Source of the DNA: Clostridia bacterium
GTDB lineage: Bacteria > Bacillota > Clostridia > Oscillospirales > Acutalibacteraceae
DNA: 64,000 nt
Direction of reading: 5' to 3'
NCBI GenBank assembly: GCA_017409845.1
Contig: JAFQRY010000004.1
Coordinates: 45,845 to 109,844, forward strand
Position numbers and translations under genes: made by a program. The notes beneath the pieces are model-generated. The model was not told the origin of the DNA, made no database searches, and saw only the letters and a list, made by a program, of their open reading frames with translations. Of this stretch, positions 26,193 to 37,000 are shown piece after piece (positions within the stretch are counted from its first letter, which is position 1; each line of letters begins with the position of its first letter).

Positions 26193-29100
26193 ATGAATAA
26201 AAGCCCCGAAAGAATGATGAAGGATGCCGCCTCTGTTTTCAGAAGCAGAGCGAGGCATTCCGATAAAACAGATCCGGATTCGGCACGTCGGCTTACAGAT
26301 AATTATTATGTTCTTGAGCAACGCACCGCTCAGGTGATCAAGGAAATCAGACATATAAAAGGTCATTTTAAAGGCCCGGAAGCGTTTCCGGGTCTTTTTG
26401 AAAAATGCAGGGAGCTTTGCGAAGGCGGAGTTTTGCCGTGTGAAAAGGATATAATTGAATTTTTTGAAAAAAGCGGCGGCATCAGCGGTATCGGACTCCG
26501 TCTTTTGCCGCTTGCCGTTACCTGTGCCCTGATAAGCCACGCATCCGACGGAGTAAAGTCGGGCGGTCATAAGGGCTCGGGTCAGCTTGCAAATGCCGTT
26601 TCTTCTCTCAGAAAAATAAGCGAAACAGATTTTGAAAAAATAACGGAAAAGCTTTTTTCTGCGGAAGAAATTCTTATGCGTGACAAGGATTATCCTTTCA
26701 TGGATGAATATTCAAAGAATGTTTATCGCGAAAGAGTTGCAGAGCTTGCCGCAGCAAAGAAGAAATCCGAAACGGAAATCGCACGGGAAGCGGCGGAAAA
26801 AACCGTGAAAAAGGGCTGCCATATCGGAGAATATCTTTTCAGCGGCAAAAAGAAAACAAAAAACGGTTATCTTTATCTTGCCATGGAGCTTATTATGCCG
26901 GCAGCTGTTTCGTTTTGTCTGTCGGTGTTTCTGAAAAGCATTACTGTCGGTTTGCTAACTTTTATTCCTCTTTGGGAAATATTGCGTTACCCGATTGAAG
27001 CAGCATCTCTCAGAACGGCAAAGCCAAAAAAACACCTGCGTCTTTCGGAAAAATGCGAAAAAGTGAAAAATGTTCATGCTCTTGTGACCGTTTCAACCAT
27101 TCTGCCCGATGCAAATAAAATGAAAGAGCTCGGCGAGCATCTTGAGCAGCTTTATCTGAGCAACTGCACGGAAAATATAAAGCTCTGCTGTCTTGCCGAC
27201 CTTAAGGCGGCGGGAATGCCGAGAAAGCCCGAGGATAAAGCCGTTATCAAAGCCGCAAAGGAAACGGTTGACAGACTTAATGCCGCCTATCACGGAGGAT
27301 TTATTCTTGCAATAAGACCGAGGGTGCATTCCGTAACCCAGAATGAATTTATCGGCAGAGAACGCAAAAGAGGTGCAATAACCGAGCTTATACGAGCGAT
27401 AAAGGGCAACAGAAAAGGCTTTTCCGTTCTTCACGGAGATACCGACGAGCTTGAAAAGGTTAAATATCTCATTGCACTTGATGCGGATACACAGCCCGTT
27501 TTTGATTCCGCACGGGAGCTTATATGCGTTGCAGAGCATCCGCTCAACAGACCCGTTATCGTCAACGGCAGGGTGGTCAGGGGCTACGGGATTCTTGCTC
27601 CCAAAACGGAAAACACCCTGGAAAGCAAAAATTCAACCGTTTTCGGCCGTCTTATGGCAGGCGATTCGGGGATATCGGCATATGACAACGCAGTAAGTGA
27701 AAGATATCAGGATTTATTCGGCGAAGGAATATTCTGCGGCAAGGGGCTTATTGATGTTGACAGCTATCATTCCCTTCTCGGTAAGGGTCTGCCTCAGGAA
27801 AAAATACTGAGCCACGATATTGTTGAAAGCGGCTACCTCAGAACGGGCTATGTTCCCGAAATCGTGATAACCGAAGGGATGCCGCAATCTGTTTTGCCCT
27901 ATTATCGCAGACTTCACCGATGGGTGAGGGGCGACTGGCAGAATATCGGCTTTATCTTCGGAAGAAATCCGCTGAATTTTCTCTCAAGATACAAAATGCT
28001 TGATAATCTCAGACGGAGCATAACTCCCGTTGCCGCCGTTTTTTCGGCAGCGGTATCAATGTTTACGGAGGATTATGAGGCTGTCTGCATCACCCTTTGC
28101 TCCATGGCGGCATTCGGTGCACGGTATCTTTATCCCGCTTTTTCGTCACTGCTCAGCGGCGGTTTATCCTCGCTGACACGGCTTTATTTTTCAAAAGCTC
28201 TTCCTCCTGCACTTCATTTTTTTGCAAGAAGCTTTGCTGCCGTTGCGTTTTCGGTAAGAGAGGCTCTGGTCTGTGCGGATGCAATTGTCAAATCCTTGTG
28301 GAGGCTTTTTATCAGCAAAAAGAAGCTTCTCGAATGGACCACCGCAGCACAGAGCGAAAAAAACGGCAGCATAAAAGCTACTCTTATTTCGTGTGTACCC
28401 TCTATGATTGCGGCATTTTTGCTTCTTGTATTCGGCAATTCGCTTCACAGACTGCTCGGTCTGATAATCCTTGCAGATGTTCCGCTTGCACTTGTTGCGT
28501 CCTCAAAAATTGATTTCATACCGCCCGAAGCCACGGAAAACCAAAAGGAAACGGTTGTTTCATATGCCTCGGCAATGTGGGGATTTTTTGAAAAACTGTG
28601 CGGAAAGGAAAATAATTTTCTGCCGCCCGATAATATACAGTTTTCACCCGTGAAAGCTACCGCAAGCCGGACTTCACCGACCAATATCGGACTTATGCTC
28701 GCATCTTTTCTCTCGGCACGCGATATGGGATTCATAACAACGGCGGAGCTTTATATGAGAATGAATCTCAGCCTGACATCCATAGAAAAGCTTGAAAAAT
28801 ATAAAGGAAATCTTCTGAACTGGTACAGCACCCAGACCCTTCAGCCGCTTCAGCCAAGGTTTGTTTCAACCGTTGACAGCGGCAATTTTCTCTGCTGCCT
28901 TACCGCGGTAAAGGAAGGTCTTCGCGAATATGCAACGGAATGTCCGCCTCTGAACGGCATAATCGGAAGGCTTGAGAAAATCATCTCCGAAACCGAGCTC
29001 AGTCCGTTTTATAATGAGCAAAGGCAGCTTTTTCATATCGGAATCAATCCCGACAGCGGAGAAAAAAGCAACAGCTTTTATGATTTATATATGAGCGAAG

Positions 29101-32100
29101 CAAGAATGACCTCTTATTTTGCGGTTGCAAGGGGAGATGTTCCGAAAAAGCATTGGGGAGCACTCGGCAGACTGACCGTTGCAAGCGGCAGATATACGGG
29201 TCTTGCATCATGGACGGGCACAATGTTTGAATACTTCATGCCGAATCTTTTTATTCCGTCACCCGTCGGAAGTCTGAGCCGTGAAGCACTGAGCTTTTGT
29301 CTGTTCTGTCAGCGTAAAAGAACGGGAAGAATGCCCTTCGGCATCTCGGAAAGCGGCTTTTATTCCTTTGACCGTGATCTCAATTATCAGTATAAGGCAC
29401 ACGGAGTACGCAAGCTTGCTCTCAGTCACGGAAAAAATGACGGGCCGGTTATTTCGCCTTATTCAACCTTCCTTGTGCTTCCCGATGCACCGAAGGCAGC
29501 CTTGAAAAATTTCAGAAAGCTTGAAAAGCTCGGGATGCTCGGTATCTACGGCTTCTATGAAGCAATTGATTTCACGAAGGGCAGAGGGAGTGCGGGCCCG
29601 TCTGCGGTCAGGTCATATATGTCGCATCATGTCGGAATGAGTATGGTTGCCGCTGATAATTTTCTTTTCGGCAATATAATGCAGAAACGCTTTATGAACG
29701 ACAGAATTATGCGAAGGGCTTCATCACTCCTTGATGAAAAAATACAGACAGATTCTTCCGTTTTCAGAGGTATCAGAACGGATGAGATAAAAAATATAAG
29801 GGAACGGGTTCACGGAAACGCCTCTGTTTACGGAGATCCCGACCCGTTCAACCGTGAAGCAATGCTTCTTTCAAACGGAAGGATGACAACATGCATCACC
29901 GATTGCGGAACGGGAGTTACCTTGTTTGACGGGCTTGATATTACAGTCAATTCAACGGATTCCTTCATGCGGCCGCAGGGTATTTTCGGAGTGTTTGCGG
30001 GCGAAAAAGAGGTTGTTCCTTTTGTCCGTGCTCTTGACAAAGCCTCATCCGCAGCTTATTCCGCAGCGTTTTCTCGCAACAAAGCGGTGCACACGGCAAA
30101 AAAAGACAGTATTCAGCTGAAAATGGAAACCGTTCTGCTGCGTAAGCTGAACTGCGAGCTGAGAAGCTTTACCGTTGAAAATCTCAGCAGAAAGGATGCT
30201 CTGATCGGAAATCTTCTGATTTATTTTGAGCCGTGTATAGAAAAAAGAAAGGCTTATGCTTCTCATCCGATGTTTTCAAAGCTTTTTCTGGTTGATGAAA
30301 AGGACGATGAAAACCGATGTGTTCTTTTTTCGAGAAGGTCCTCCGCTGACGGAAACGAGGTCGGAGCAGCGGTTGGTTTAATCGAAAATATTGATTACGA
30401 ATGCGAAACCTCAAGAGAACGAGTTCTGAAATCACCCGAAGGAATCTTTTCTCTCGGCAGAATAATAATGCCGGGGAGTGACAGAGGCAATCCCGACTGC
30501 TGTGCGGCATTTTTTGTAAAAATAAATCTCGGACCGGGTAAAAAACAGACCGTAACAATGGCGGTTTCGGCAGGTGAAAACAAAGAGCAGGCTCTTAACG
30601 GACTTCTTGCGGTAAGAGCAGGTAAATCCGTTAAGCAGCGAAGCGAAAATCCGTTTTTCGGTGATTCAACCGAAGCACGGCTTGCCTCGGGGCTTCTGCC
30701 GTCAATGCTCTTTCCGCCGCTTGCATCGGGAATGATAAAAACGGGTGAGAAAAGCGTGTTCACAAAGAATGATCTGTGGAGCCTCGGCATATCCGGCGAA
30801 AATCCGGTTATTGTTGTTGAAACGGACGGAGAGGAAAATGCAGGGGAAATAATTCCTTATATCCGCATCAATAAAGAGTTGCGGAATCGCGGAATAAAAA
30901 CCGATCTTGCCGTTGTTTTCGGCGGCGAAGAAAAATATTTTCTTCCGATAACAAATGCCGTAAAAAGGATTGCTGAAAATGAGGATTGCGGACTGATGCT
31001 CGGCGTGAACGGCGGTATTCATGTTATTGACAAAACGCTTTTTGACTATGCTGCAATGACCGCACTTGAAAATACTGCCTCTGTTTATATCCGTGAGGGA
31101 AAAACGGCTGAAAAAACAGAAAAATCACGCTTCAGACCGATAAAGCTTGTTTGCGAAAAAGAAAATAAAAGTGTCACAAAAAAAGCGCGGCATGTAAAGC
31201 AATATAACTTTACAGAAGGCAAAATTACAGTTAAAAAAACGCCTGAAACCCTTGATATACCTTGGTGTTATGTTCTGAGCAACCAAAGCTTCGGAACAAT
31301 GGTGTCTGACAAGGTATTGGGCTTTACATGGGCGCTCAATTCGAGAGAAAACAAACTGACTCCGTGGTATAACGATCTGATGAGTGACAACCGCGGGGAA
31401 TTGCTGATAGTGAAATATAACGGCGTTTTATACGATCTGGCAGCCATGGGAGATGCTGAATTTACTCCGGATTGTGCTTCATGGAAAGTCAAAATTTCAG
31501 GTGTTGAATTTACGGCAAAAGTGACTGTTCCGCAAAAGGGAACGGTTAAAAAATGCACCGTAGAATTCACCAATAATTCCGATTCAATCAGGAATTTTGA
31601 CATCATGTATTTCACCTTACCCGTGCTTGGTGTCAGCAGGGATGAATGCGGTATGCTGTATGCGTCAAAGTCCGATTGCGGAGTTACCGTTGAAAATCCT
31701 TTTTCTGAGATACACGGCTGCTCGTATCTCGGCTGCTCGTGCAAGGCAGATTATATCTGTCTGTCAAAGAAAAATTTTTTTGAAGGAAATTTCTCTTCGC
31801 CCGACGGAGAAATCACCAACGATTGCTGTGTGTCGCTCGGCAGGAATTATGTGCTTAAGAAGGGCGAAAAAGCATCACTTGAATTTTATCTTTCGTGGGC
31901 TGCAACCGAAAGAGCGGCAAAGGAAATGCCTGCGGTTTCCCCGTTTGGCGGAAGGATGCTTAATCCTCTGAAAATCAGCAGTAAAAACAAAAACCTTGAT
32001 CTGTTTTTTAATTCGTTTCTTTACTCTCAGATCAAACAGACAAGATTCTGGGGTCGAACGGGCTTTTATCAATGCTCGGGTGCATACGGATTCCGTGATC

Positions 32101-33293
32101 AGCTTCAGGATTCGCTTGCTTTTATCGACTTTGAACCTCAGTTGACACTTGCTCATATTGCAAGATGTGCTTCAGTTCAGTTTGAGGAGGGAGATGTGCT
32201 TCATTGGTGGCATGTGATTACAAACAAAAAACAGCAGATAAGAGGAATACGCACTCGCTGCAGCGATGACATGCTATGGCTGCCGTATGTGTGCATAAAG
32301 TATCGGCAAAAAACGGGTGATACGGATTTTCTTGATATCAGAACCCCGTTTTTGCAGGGAGAAACTCTTGCAGAGGATGAAAATGAGAGGTATTCTGTCT
32401 TTGAGAGAAGCGACTGCAGAGAGAGCATTCTCGTGCATTGCATCAAAGCTGTGGATAAATCCCTCAATTACGGCAAAAACGGTTTTCCCTTAATCGGTTC
32501 GTGTGACTGGAATGACGGATTCAGCAGAATAGGTGAGGAAAACGCAGAAAGCGTGTGGCTTGCAATGTTTCAGATTATCGTTCTCGATGGCATGGCTGAG
32601 CTTTGTGAAGAAAAAAATTTAACCGAAAAGGGCTCGGAATACAGAAAAACAGCTGAAAGGCTGAGAAATCTGACTGAAGAAAAAGCATGGTGTTCTGACA
32701 GATATGCAAGAATTATTCTCGAAAACGGAGAACCATTCGGAAAAGACCGCGATTTTATTGATATTTTACCGCAGGCATTTGCCGTTTTTGCAGGTCTGGG
32801 TAAGAATGGCCGTGCCGATAAGGCACTGAGTACAGCTGTTGAGAAGCTTTGTGACGGAAAAACTCTGAGACTTCTTTCACCGGCGTTTGATGAAGATGAA
32901 TGTCGCAGGATTGGCTATATAGCATCTTATCCGTGCGGAATCAGAGAAAATTCGGGGCAGTATACTCATGCCGCCGTGTGGCTGGCACAGGCGTTGATGA
33001 TGAATAAAAGATCCGAAGAGGCGGAAAAAGTTATAAATCTGCTTAACCCTCTGAGCTTTTACGGTGATGAAAGTAACGCTGCACGCTACAGAGCAGAGCC
33101 GTATGTGCTCGCAGGTGATGTTTCAGCCGGAGATTCGGTAAGCGGAAGGGCAGGGTGGACTCATTTTACGGGCAGTGCATCATGGTTTTACCGATGTGTT
33201 TATGAAAATGCACAGCTGCTGAATTGCAGCACGGAAAATAACACGGTAAAGCATCGGGACTTTACAAATGCCAAAAAACATGAAAAACAATAG
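26193..33293 (+). CDS. Cyclic beta-1,2-glucan synthase-like GT84/GH94 protein
   Basis: 2366 residues from ATG 26193 (AAAGGAG upstream; a longer frame from 26154 overlaps the previous gene). N-terminal helical and membrane segments lead to a GT84-type glycosyltransferase domain with DAD (430-432), HDIVESGYLRTG and RRLHRW (572-577). More membrane helices follow, then a glycoamylase-like domain around TMFEYFMPNLF (about 1010), in the position that performs cyclization (GH189) in known cyclic glucan synthases. The C-terminal GH94 domain has GAYGFRDQLQD (about 1960) and CDWNDG (2104-2109), containing the catalytic acid. Proteobacterial NdvB/Cgs proteins are about 2800 residues, so this is shorter. 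It would make beta-1,2-glucan at the membrane from UDP-glucose. Confidence 0.85.
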   Translation: MNKSPERMMKDAASVFRSRARHSDKTDPDSARRLTDNYYVLEQRTAQVIKEIRHIKGHFKGPEAFPGLFEKCRELCEGGVLPCEKDIIEFFEKSGGISGIGLRLLPLAVTCALISHASDGVKSGGHKGSGQLANAVSSLRKISETDFEKITEKLFSAEEILMRDKDYPFMDEYSKNVYRERVAELAAAKKKSETEIAREAAEKTVKKGCHIGEYLFSGKKKTKNGYLYLAMELIMPAAVSFCLSVFLKSITVGLLTFIPLWEILRYPIEAASLRTAKPKKHLRLSEKCEKVKNVHALVTVSTILPDANKMKELGEHLEQLYLSNCTENIKLCCLADLKAAGMPRKPEDKAVIKAAKETVDRLNAAYHGGFILAIRPRVHSVTQNEFIGRERKRGAITELIRAIKGNRKGFSVLHGDTDELEKVKYLIALDADTQPVFDSARELICVAEHPLNRPVIVNGRVVRGYGILAPKTENTLESKNSTVFGRLMAGDSGISAYDNAVSERYQDLFGEGIFCGKGLIDVDSYHSLLGKGLPQEKILSHDIVESGYLRTGYVPEIVITEGMPQSVLPYYRRLHRWVRGDWQNIGFIFGRNPLNFLSRYKMLDNLRRSITPVAAVFSAAVSMFTEDYEAVCITLCSMAAFGARYLYPAFSSLLSGGLSSLTRLYFSKALPPALHFFARSFAAVAFSVREALVCADAIVKSLWRLFISKKKLLEWTTAAQSEKNGSIKATLISCVPSMIAAFLLLVFGNSLHRLLGLIILADVPLALVASSKIDFIPPEATENQKETVVSYASAMWGFFEKLCGKENNFLPPDNIQFSPVKATASRTSPTNIGLMLASFLSARDMGFITTAELYMRMNLSLTSIEKLEKYKGNLLNWYSTQTLQPLQPRFVSTVDSGNFLCCLTAVKEGLREYATECPPLNGIIGRLEKIISETELSPFYNEQRQLFHIGINPDSGEKSNSFYDLYMSEARMTSYFAVARGDVPKKHWGALGRLTVASGRYTGLASWTGTMFEYFMPNLFIPSPVGSLSREALSFCLFCQRKRTGRMPFGISESGFYSFDRDLNYQYKAHGVRKLALSHGKNDGPVISPYSTFLVLPDAPKAALKNFRKLEKLGMLGIYGFYEAIDFTKGRGSAGPSAVRSYMSHHVGMSMVAADNFLFGNIMQKRFMNDRIMRRASSLLDEKIQTDSSVFRGIRTDEIKNIRERVHGNASVYGDPDPFNREAMLLSNGRMTTCITDCGTGVTLFDGLDITVNSTDSFMRPQGIFGVFAGEKEVVPFVRALDKASSAAYSAAFSRNKAVHTAKKDSIQLKMETVLLRKLNCELRSFTVENLSRKDALIGNLLIYFEPCIEKRKAYASHPMFSKLFLVDEKDDENRCVLFSRRSSADGNEVGAAVGLIENIDYECETSRERVLKSPEGIFSLGRIIMPGSDRGNPDCCAAFFVKINLGPGKKQTVTMAVSAGENKEQALNGLLAVRAGKSVKQRSENPFFGDSTEARLASGLLPSMLFPPLASGMIKTGEKSVFTKNDLWSLGISGENPVIVVETDGEENAGEIIPYIRINKELRNRGIKTDLAVVFGGEEKYFLPITNAVKRIAENEDCGLMLGVNGGIHVIDKTLFDYAAMTALENTASVYIREGKTAEKTEKSRFRPIKLVCEKENKSVTKKARHVKQYNFTEGKITVKKTPETLDIPWCYVLSNQSFGTMVSDKVLGFTWALNSRENKLTPWYNDLMSDNRGELLIVKYNGVLYDLAAMGDAEFTPDCASWKVKISGVEFTAKVTVPQKGTVKKCTVEFTNNSDSIRNFDIMYFTLPVLGVSRDECGMLYASKSDCGVTVENPFSEIHGCSYLGCSCKADYICLSKKNFFEGNFSSPDGEITNDCCVSLGRNYVLKKGEKASLEFYLSWAATERAAKEMPAVSPFGGRMLNPLKISSKNKNLDLFFNSFLYSQIKQTRFWGRTGFYQCSGAYGFRDQLQDSLAFIDFEPQLTLAHIARCASVQFEEGDVLHWWHVITNKKQQIRGIRTRCSDDMLWLPYVCIKYRQKTGDTDFLDIRTPFLQGETLAEDENERYSVFERSDCRESILVHCIKAVDKSLNYGKNGFPLIGSCDWNDGFSRIGEENAESVWLAMFQIIVLDGMAELCEEKNLTEKGSEYRKTAERLRNLTEEKAWCSDRYARIILENGEPFGKDRDFIDILPQAFAVFAGLGKNGRADKALSTAVEKLCDGKTLRLLSPAFDEDECRRIGYIASYPCGIRENSGQYTHAAVWLAQALMMNKRSEEAEKVINLLNPLSFYGDESNAARYRAEPYVLAGDVSAGDSVSGRAGWTHFTGSASWFYRCVYENAQLLNCSTENNTVKHRDFTNAKKHEKQ

Positions 33294-33424
33294 AGAATTT
33301 TTAAAATTTCGCAAAAAGATGACTGAAAAACAGCCTGAATCGCAATGGTTTTCGATTAAGACAAAAATAAAAATCGGTCTTAAAACGGAAGAAAAACAAA
33401 ATATACGTAAAGGCTGATAACTTT

Positions 33425-33474
33425 ACACGGATGCTTTTTGTTGCCAAAAACGGTGAAAAGTATCCGTGTTTTTT
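33425..33474 (+). terminator. Strong terminator after glucan synthase gene
   Basis: ACACGGATGCTTTT and AAAAGTATCCGTGT form a 14-bp stem (one G-U pair), followed by TTTTTT. Confidence 0.92.
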
Positions 33475-33706
33475 CCTGAAATTACTATACATTTTATATA
33501 TATATCATCACAGAGCGAAATTTCTGATAGTTTTCAGTCAAATTTCATCTGCGGTCAATAAAGATAAAATGTAAAGCTATTATACTTTACATAATAAAAA
33601 AATACTGTTTTATCAAATCGCGACAACAAAGAGTATCAATATGACCAAAAAAAGCGAATTTGAATTGTTGATTATTAACAAAATATTAATTGAATTTTGA
33701 AAATCG
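33475..33706. other. AT-rich intergenic stretch
   Basis: No gene is seen. The stretch is very AT-rich, which would favour promoter activity of the adjoining TTGACA/TATAGT promoter. Confidence 0.6.
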
Positions 33707-33735
33707 TTGACATCCGCCGCAATTTTAGGTATAGT
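33707..33735 (+). promoter_or_regulatory. Promoter of dockerin-protein gene
   Basis: TTGACA, a 17-base spacer and TATAGT: a near-perfect vegetative-type promoter. It lies about 290 bases before the TTG start at 34023, leaving a long untranslated leader. Confidence 0.8.
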
Positions 33736-33741
33736 TAATAT

Positions 33742-34009
33742 GACCATATAGTGGTTTTCTATCTGATATTGCGCCTTTTTATAGGGTAATATCATATGGA
33801 AGCTGCAGTGGACAATAAAAATTTGTGATTCTGACTGTGTCGCTTTGCGCCGGATATGGCGTTTCCGGTGCAGGCAATCAAGCAAGGAGGTCGGTCAGCC
33901 GTGCAGCGTGCAACAGTATTTATATAGTATAGGCAAATGCCGTGCTGTTATTGCCGGTGCACAAATCTCAGATTTATTTGTCCCGAATTTTCAAAGTGCA
34001 AAATTTTTT
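33742..34009 (+). promoter_or_regulatory. Long structured 5' leader (possible riboswitch-like element)
   Basis: About 270 nt between promoter and ribosome site. It can form GATATT...AATATC with an inner CC/GG (33765-33793) and TGCGCCGG...CCGGTGCA (33846-33872), with GC-rich segments after. An internal AAGGAGGTCGG near 33893 could pair or act as a decoy ribosome site. It does not match a riboswitch consensus I know; c-di-GMP-I was considered and not found. Confidence 0.4.
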
Positions 34010-34022
34010 GGAGGTGTACAAT

Positions 34023-37000
34023 TTGAAAAAGTCAATCCGCATTCTCTCACTCCTTATGGCTTTTGCAATGCTCATCGGTTCCTTCTCCGTAATGGGTAAT
34101 GCATATGAAGCATATAAGGGCAGCGCAGTCGAGTACAATGATGTTGACGCTCCTGAATTCACAACAGAGCAGTATGCATCAATGGGTCTTGACGAAGTTG
34201 ATCGTATGTTGCTTAAAGAAAAGCTTGAAGTAGATATTTATATCGGTAAGCTTGACCTTGGCAGCATCGACACCACTCTTGCAAGCGTTGTTTCACTTGT
34301 TGCGAGTGTTCAGAACCTTCTTCCCCTTCTCGGTGATGCTTCGGCTCTTCCCTCATTCATTGAGCCCATCGAGACAGTAAGAAGAAAGACACACACAGAC
34401 GTTCAGGTTATTCAGGCTCTCTTTGATTTCATTTCAAACATCGCTCCTCTCGGTGAGAAGTATGTTAAGGGTACTGTAAGCCTCGGCGTTATGAACTCCT
34501 TCATTTCAGACTTCCTCTTCGACGTAAGAGAGCTTGTTATCGGTCTTGTCTTCGGTATGACTGAAGAAGGCAAGGCAATGGGTGAGCTTGATGACGAAGG
34601 CAATCCCGAAGGATATGATTACTTTGACGATGAGGGTGAAAAAGATATCCCCGCAAAGTATATTGATCCCGACAACGGTGCTCTCACTCTTGCTCAGACT
34701 CTCATCAACAACCTCGTTCTTGGTGAGTGGAAGCTTCTTGACGAAGAGTTCGACAGCCCCTACACAGACGTTAACTACAACTTCTACGGTTTCAAGACAG
34801 ATCCCGAATACAACGAAACCAAGCCCGACACAGCTACGTACGACTACTATGGTTGGGTACACCCCGATCATTGGGTAACAGTTGGTCTCGGCGGCTACAA
34901 GAGAGTTGCTCAGGGTGCTGCTGCTCCCGAAGCCGATTATTCACTCCTTGATATCGGCGCAGGTAAGATCGGCTACGACTTCATCGAAGATCTTCTTCGT
35001 GCAGCTTACAGCAACCTTCTTATCCCCATTCTCAACAGAGATACAGTTCGTTGGGTACGTAAAGACCTTTGCGGTGTTACATACCTTGATAAATATGCTA
35101 AGGAAACATTCTTCGGCGATGACCCCGCAACAGATGTTGTTGAAGGTCAGGGCGATGTTCCCGGCGTATGGTACAACAACCCCGATTACGATCCCAGCTA
35201 CAGCGGTGAAGAAGTAACAGACGAAGTTCTCGCTGAGCTTCAGGAAAAATCAGTATTTGCAAAGATCTTCAAGCTCCAGACCGCTCTTGAGCTTAAGGTT
35301 GAAACAATTCCCGCAACAACAACCGTTGTTGACTACTTCAACACTCTTCTCGGTCACGTTGTTGAAGAAGTAGCAGTTGACTCACTCACAGTCGGCGGCG
35401 TTACTTACACATGGGATTGGGACTACGGCACCAACCCCAACGGCGACAACTCACTCCTCTTCGATAACATCTGCGAAGTTGGTAAGTTCATCCTTCAGGT
35501 ATCAGGCAGCGAATTCTTCGGCCAGACTGCTTTCAAGGAAGAATTCCCCACAGCAGCTGAAATCGGCCAGATGAACAACCAGCAGATCGTTGCTCTTCTC
35601 GTTAGAGGTATCCTCAACAGCTCAGTTGACTACATCTATGTTGGCGACGATTGCCAGACTCTTGCTGATGTTGGTTACAAGGCAGTTGAGCAGCTCGCTT
35701 CACAGGATATTCCTCAGTTCTCATACACCAAGCCCGTAAGAAGCAACTATGCTGATGACGAAGCTTATTATGCAGCTATCGTTGACAAGATGATCACAAT
35801 CCTCTTCGACATCGCTGTTTATAACCTCAACCAGGGCATGGATATGGTTCCCGCAGACGGCAATGATCCCGTAAATGCTGAAGGTCTTCTTCAGTATCAG
35901 GGTGACGAAGGCCACTACAGCAACCTCCTTACTCAGATTGCTGCATGGGCATTCAGCGATTACGCTCCTCTCCTTTCATTCGGTAAGAACCTCAACTGCT
36001 ACAATGCTGAAGGTTCAGACGAAGGTCTCACAGAAGACATGGTATGGGAAGACCTCGACACAATCATCAATTCACTTATCCCCATCAAGGGCGACGGTGC
36101 ATGGATTGCTGCTGAAATCGCAGGTGACGGTTCACAGATCGTTTCCAAGGCATTCATCTTCGACTTCATTCTCAAGCCTCTCTATACTCTTGATGCAACT
36201 AACCTTGCAGTTATCTTCAAGAAGAATCCCAACGGTGCGTTCGCAGAGATGGACGGTGTTGAAATCATCATTGACATCCTTAACAACGTATTCGACCTTC
36301 TCTTCCCCGGCGTATTCCAGGCAAAGGATACAATCGACGAAATCCTTAATAACGAGCTTCTTGCAGGTATGGTTTCAGACCTTCTCAAGTCACTCGGCAC
36401 AAAGTCCTTCACATCTTCAACAGGTGCTACAATCCAGGGCAGAGCAAACGACATCATCGTTGTTGCACTTCCCATCGTTTGTATGGTCCTCGGTCTCAGC
36501 GATGACCAGGAGTTCGAAGAGATGGAAATCTACCTTCCCGAAACAATCGCAGCTACCGGTGACCTTCCCTCATTCGAAGTTATCAACGGTTCAAGCGGTG
36601 TTAATACCTTCTATACTGATGAGAACGGTAACACAACTCAGGATAAGCTTTATGAGTATGAAATCGTTAACGTTGTTCTCAATACTTATAATGTAAACGG
36701 TGACGCTGTTCAGACTCTCGGTCAGACAGGTCTTTCAGCAGGTCTCAAGATCTCCGGCGGTGACGTTGTTAACGTTCAGCTTACCGGTTCAAGAGCTGAA
36801 GGTGATGTTGTTGAACTTACAGTTAACTACAAGATCTACGGCGAAGACGGTAAAGCAATGACAACCGATACTCTTTCAAAGACTGTTTACGCATATGTTG
36901 GTGCAGCAGACGAAGATGACGATGCTATCACTCTTTATGAAACAGTAAACGGCCGCGAAGTTCAGTACGAAGATACCATCTACCTCGGTGCAGGCGATGG

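Noticed and set aside
33742-34009. c-di-GMP-I (GEMM) riboswitch in the leader
   Set aside because: The conserved core and tetraloop/receptor elements were not found by eye; only generic stems are visible.
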